This document shows, in pieces, positions 63,158-64,000 of a stretch of 64,000 nucleotides of DNA. Source of the stretch: Streptomyces sp. NRRL WC-3742 (GTDB lineage: Bacteria; Actinomycetota; Actinomycetes; Streptomycetales; Streptomycetaceae); contig NZ_JOCF01000015.1 of assembly GCF_000720635.1 (NCBI RefSeq), forward strand, positions 40,701-104,700. Reading direction: 5' to 3'. The notes below the pieces were generated by a model. The model worked only from the letters and a program-made list of their open reading frames with translations. It was not told the origin of the DNA and ran no database searches. How positions within the stretch are numbered: position 1 is the stretch's first letter; each line of letters opens with the position of its first letter. The position numbers and the translations under genes were made by a program.

Positions 63158-63303
63158 GAGCCGCGCCCGTCACCTCGCCGCTCCGCCGACGCCTTCACCT
63201 GCCGCAGCCACGACCTGCAGCCGCTCGCACTATCGGCGTGCCCGCTCCGAATCGTCGAACCATCCTGCTCAGCCACCATCCTGACACCCAGAAGGAGCCC
63301 AAC

Positions 63304-64000
63304 CATGTCCCGTCGCACCGTCGCCCGCGGCCTCTCCGTCGCCCTGACCGCCGCTACCGCCTCCGCCCTCCTGACCGCCCTTCCCGCCCACGCCGACACC
63401 GTGGTCACGGACTCGGCGCAGGTCACCTCGACGGGCACCCTGGGCAACGGCGCCGCCCCTGGCGGCCCGGTGACCCGCGGTCAGGCCGTGGCCCGTGCCC
63501 AGGACTGGGTGAACAAGGCCGTCCCGTACAGCCCCAACGGCCTGAACAGCCCGTACGGTTGGTGGGCCGACGCCGAGACCGGCGGGCGCTACCGCCAGGA
63601 CTGCTCCGGCCTGGTGTCGATGGCCTGGCAGCTGCCGAGCAGCCTCACCACCGGGTACCTGCCGGGCGTCTCCACCCCCATCGACATCGACAGCCTCCAG
63701 CCCGGCGACGCCCTGAACAACATCTCCACCCACACCGCGCTGTTCACTGGTTGGGCCGACAGCTCCCACAACAATGCCAACATCATCGAGGAGTGGAGCC
63801 GCTCCGGCCCGACCCGTGCCCGCACCATGGGCCGCTCCGAGATGAGCACCCGCGGCTTCAATGCGTACCGCTACAACAAGATCGTCGACGGCAGCGTCCC
63901 CTCGGCCAATTCGACGAAGGTGGGGGTGTTCCGCAACGGGAACTGGGGGCTGCGCAACGCCTCCGGCGGTACGACCTCGGTCTCCTTCGGCCAGCCCGGC
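63304..64000 (+). CDS. Secreted NlpC/P60-like (amidase/peptidase) protein, 3' end outside window
   Basis: The frame begins MSRRTVARGLSVALTAATAS with a signal peptide (cleavage near AHADT) and runs to the window edge, 232 codons visible. Residues about 55-165 form an NlpC/P60-type cysteine-peptidase fold with the nucleophile in RQDCSGLVSMAW and a downstream His in NISTHTALFTGW. The visible C-terminal part (KVGVFRNGNWGLRNASGGTT) starts a repeat found in secreted streptomycete proteins. It probably cleaves peptidoglycan or another cell-surface substrate. Confidence 0.8.

Overview
The window is high-GC DNA (third codon positions almost always G or C, frequent GTG starts, 4-base start/stop overlaps) with gene families typical of Streptomyces or Kitasatospora: a RheA-type hsp18 repressor, mycothiol-dependent isomerase, DUF397 remnant, SmeA-like small membrane proteins and LuxR/TetR/MarR/MerR regulators. 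I therefore place it in a Streptomycetaceae chromosome. No tRNA, rRNA or CRISPR array was seen.

Region 1 (about 0.65-28.3 kb) is a non-ribosomal peptide cluster built from two divergent operons around a 305-bp control region (8446-8750). The leftward operon encodes an MppJ-like ketoacid C-methyltransferase, a VOC protein, a possible heme enzyme of the PrnB type, an LLM flavin/F420 oxidoreductase, a PhzF-like protein, a gamma-glutamyltransferase-like hydrolase, an SDR and a JmjC/cupin Fe(II) oxygenase. The rightward operon encodes an amidinotransferase, two NRPSs (C-A-T-C-A-T and C-A-T-TE, three modules), a glutamine-dependent asparagine synthetase, a free A-T didomain, an unusual fusion of a PP-loop ATP pyrophosphatase with a degenerate epimerization-like domain, an Asp/Glu-type racemase and an acyl-CoA dehydrogenase. 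Almost all genes overlap by 1-4 bases, so translation is coupled. The inferred product is a short peptide with a guanidino group and probably a beta-methylated, hydroxylated or amidated/thioamidated residue; I do not recognise the cluster as a known one.

Region 2 (28.3-36.5 kb) is a stress-response stretch: CBS protein, DEAD-box helicase, cold-shock protein, small MerR regulator, CsbD, a frameshifted DUF2267 gene, STAS protein, Hsp20 and its RheA-type repressor. Region 3 (36.5-48.2 kb) holds regulator/target pairs (MarR with an NAD-dependent reductase, a two-component system with an MMPL exporter, MerR with a maleylpyruvate-isomerase-like protein, TetR with a small membrane protein), a decayed stretch at 42.6-43.2 kb, and a DUF3626 gene broken by a 161-bp MITE-like element with 21-bp inverted ends.

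Region 4 (48.4-64 kb) holds two tandem secreted Asp-box proteins closed by a 25-bp perfect hairpin, a Rieske protein, a phosphoribosyltransferase, a sigma-factor fragment, a regular 17-bp-period array of seven mostly palindromic units, an HATPase, an AI-2E-family permease, a Ser/Thr kinase, small secreted proteins and, at the right edge, a LuxR regulator divergent from a tiny secreted peptide gene plus a 106-aa protein, followed by a truncated NlpC/P60-like secreted protein.
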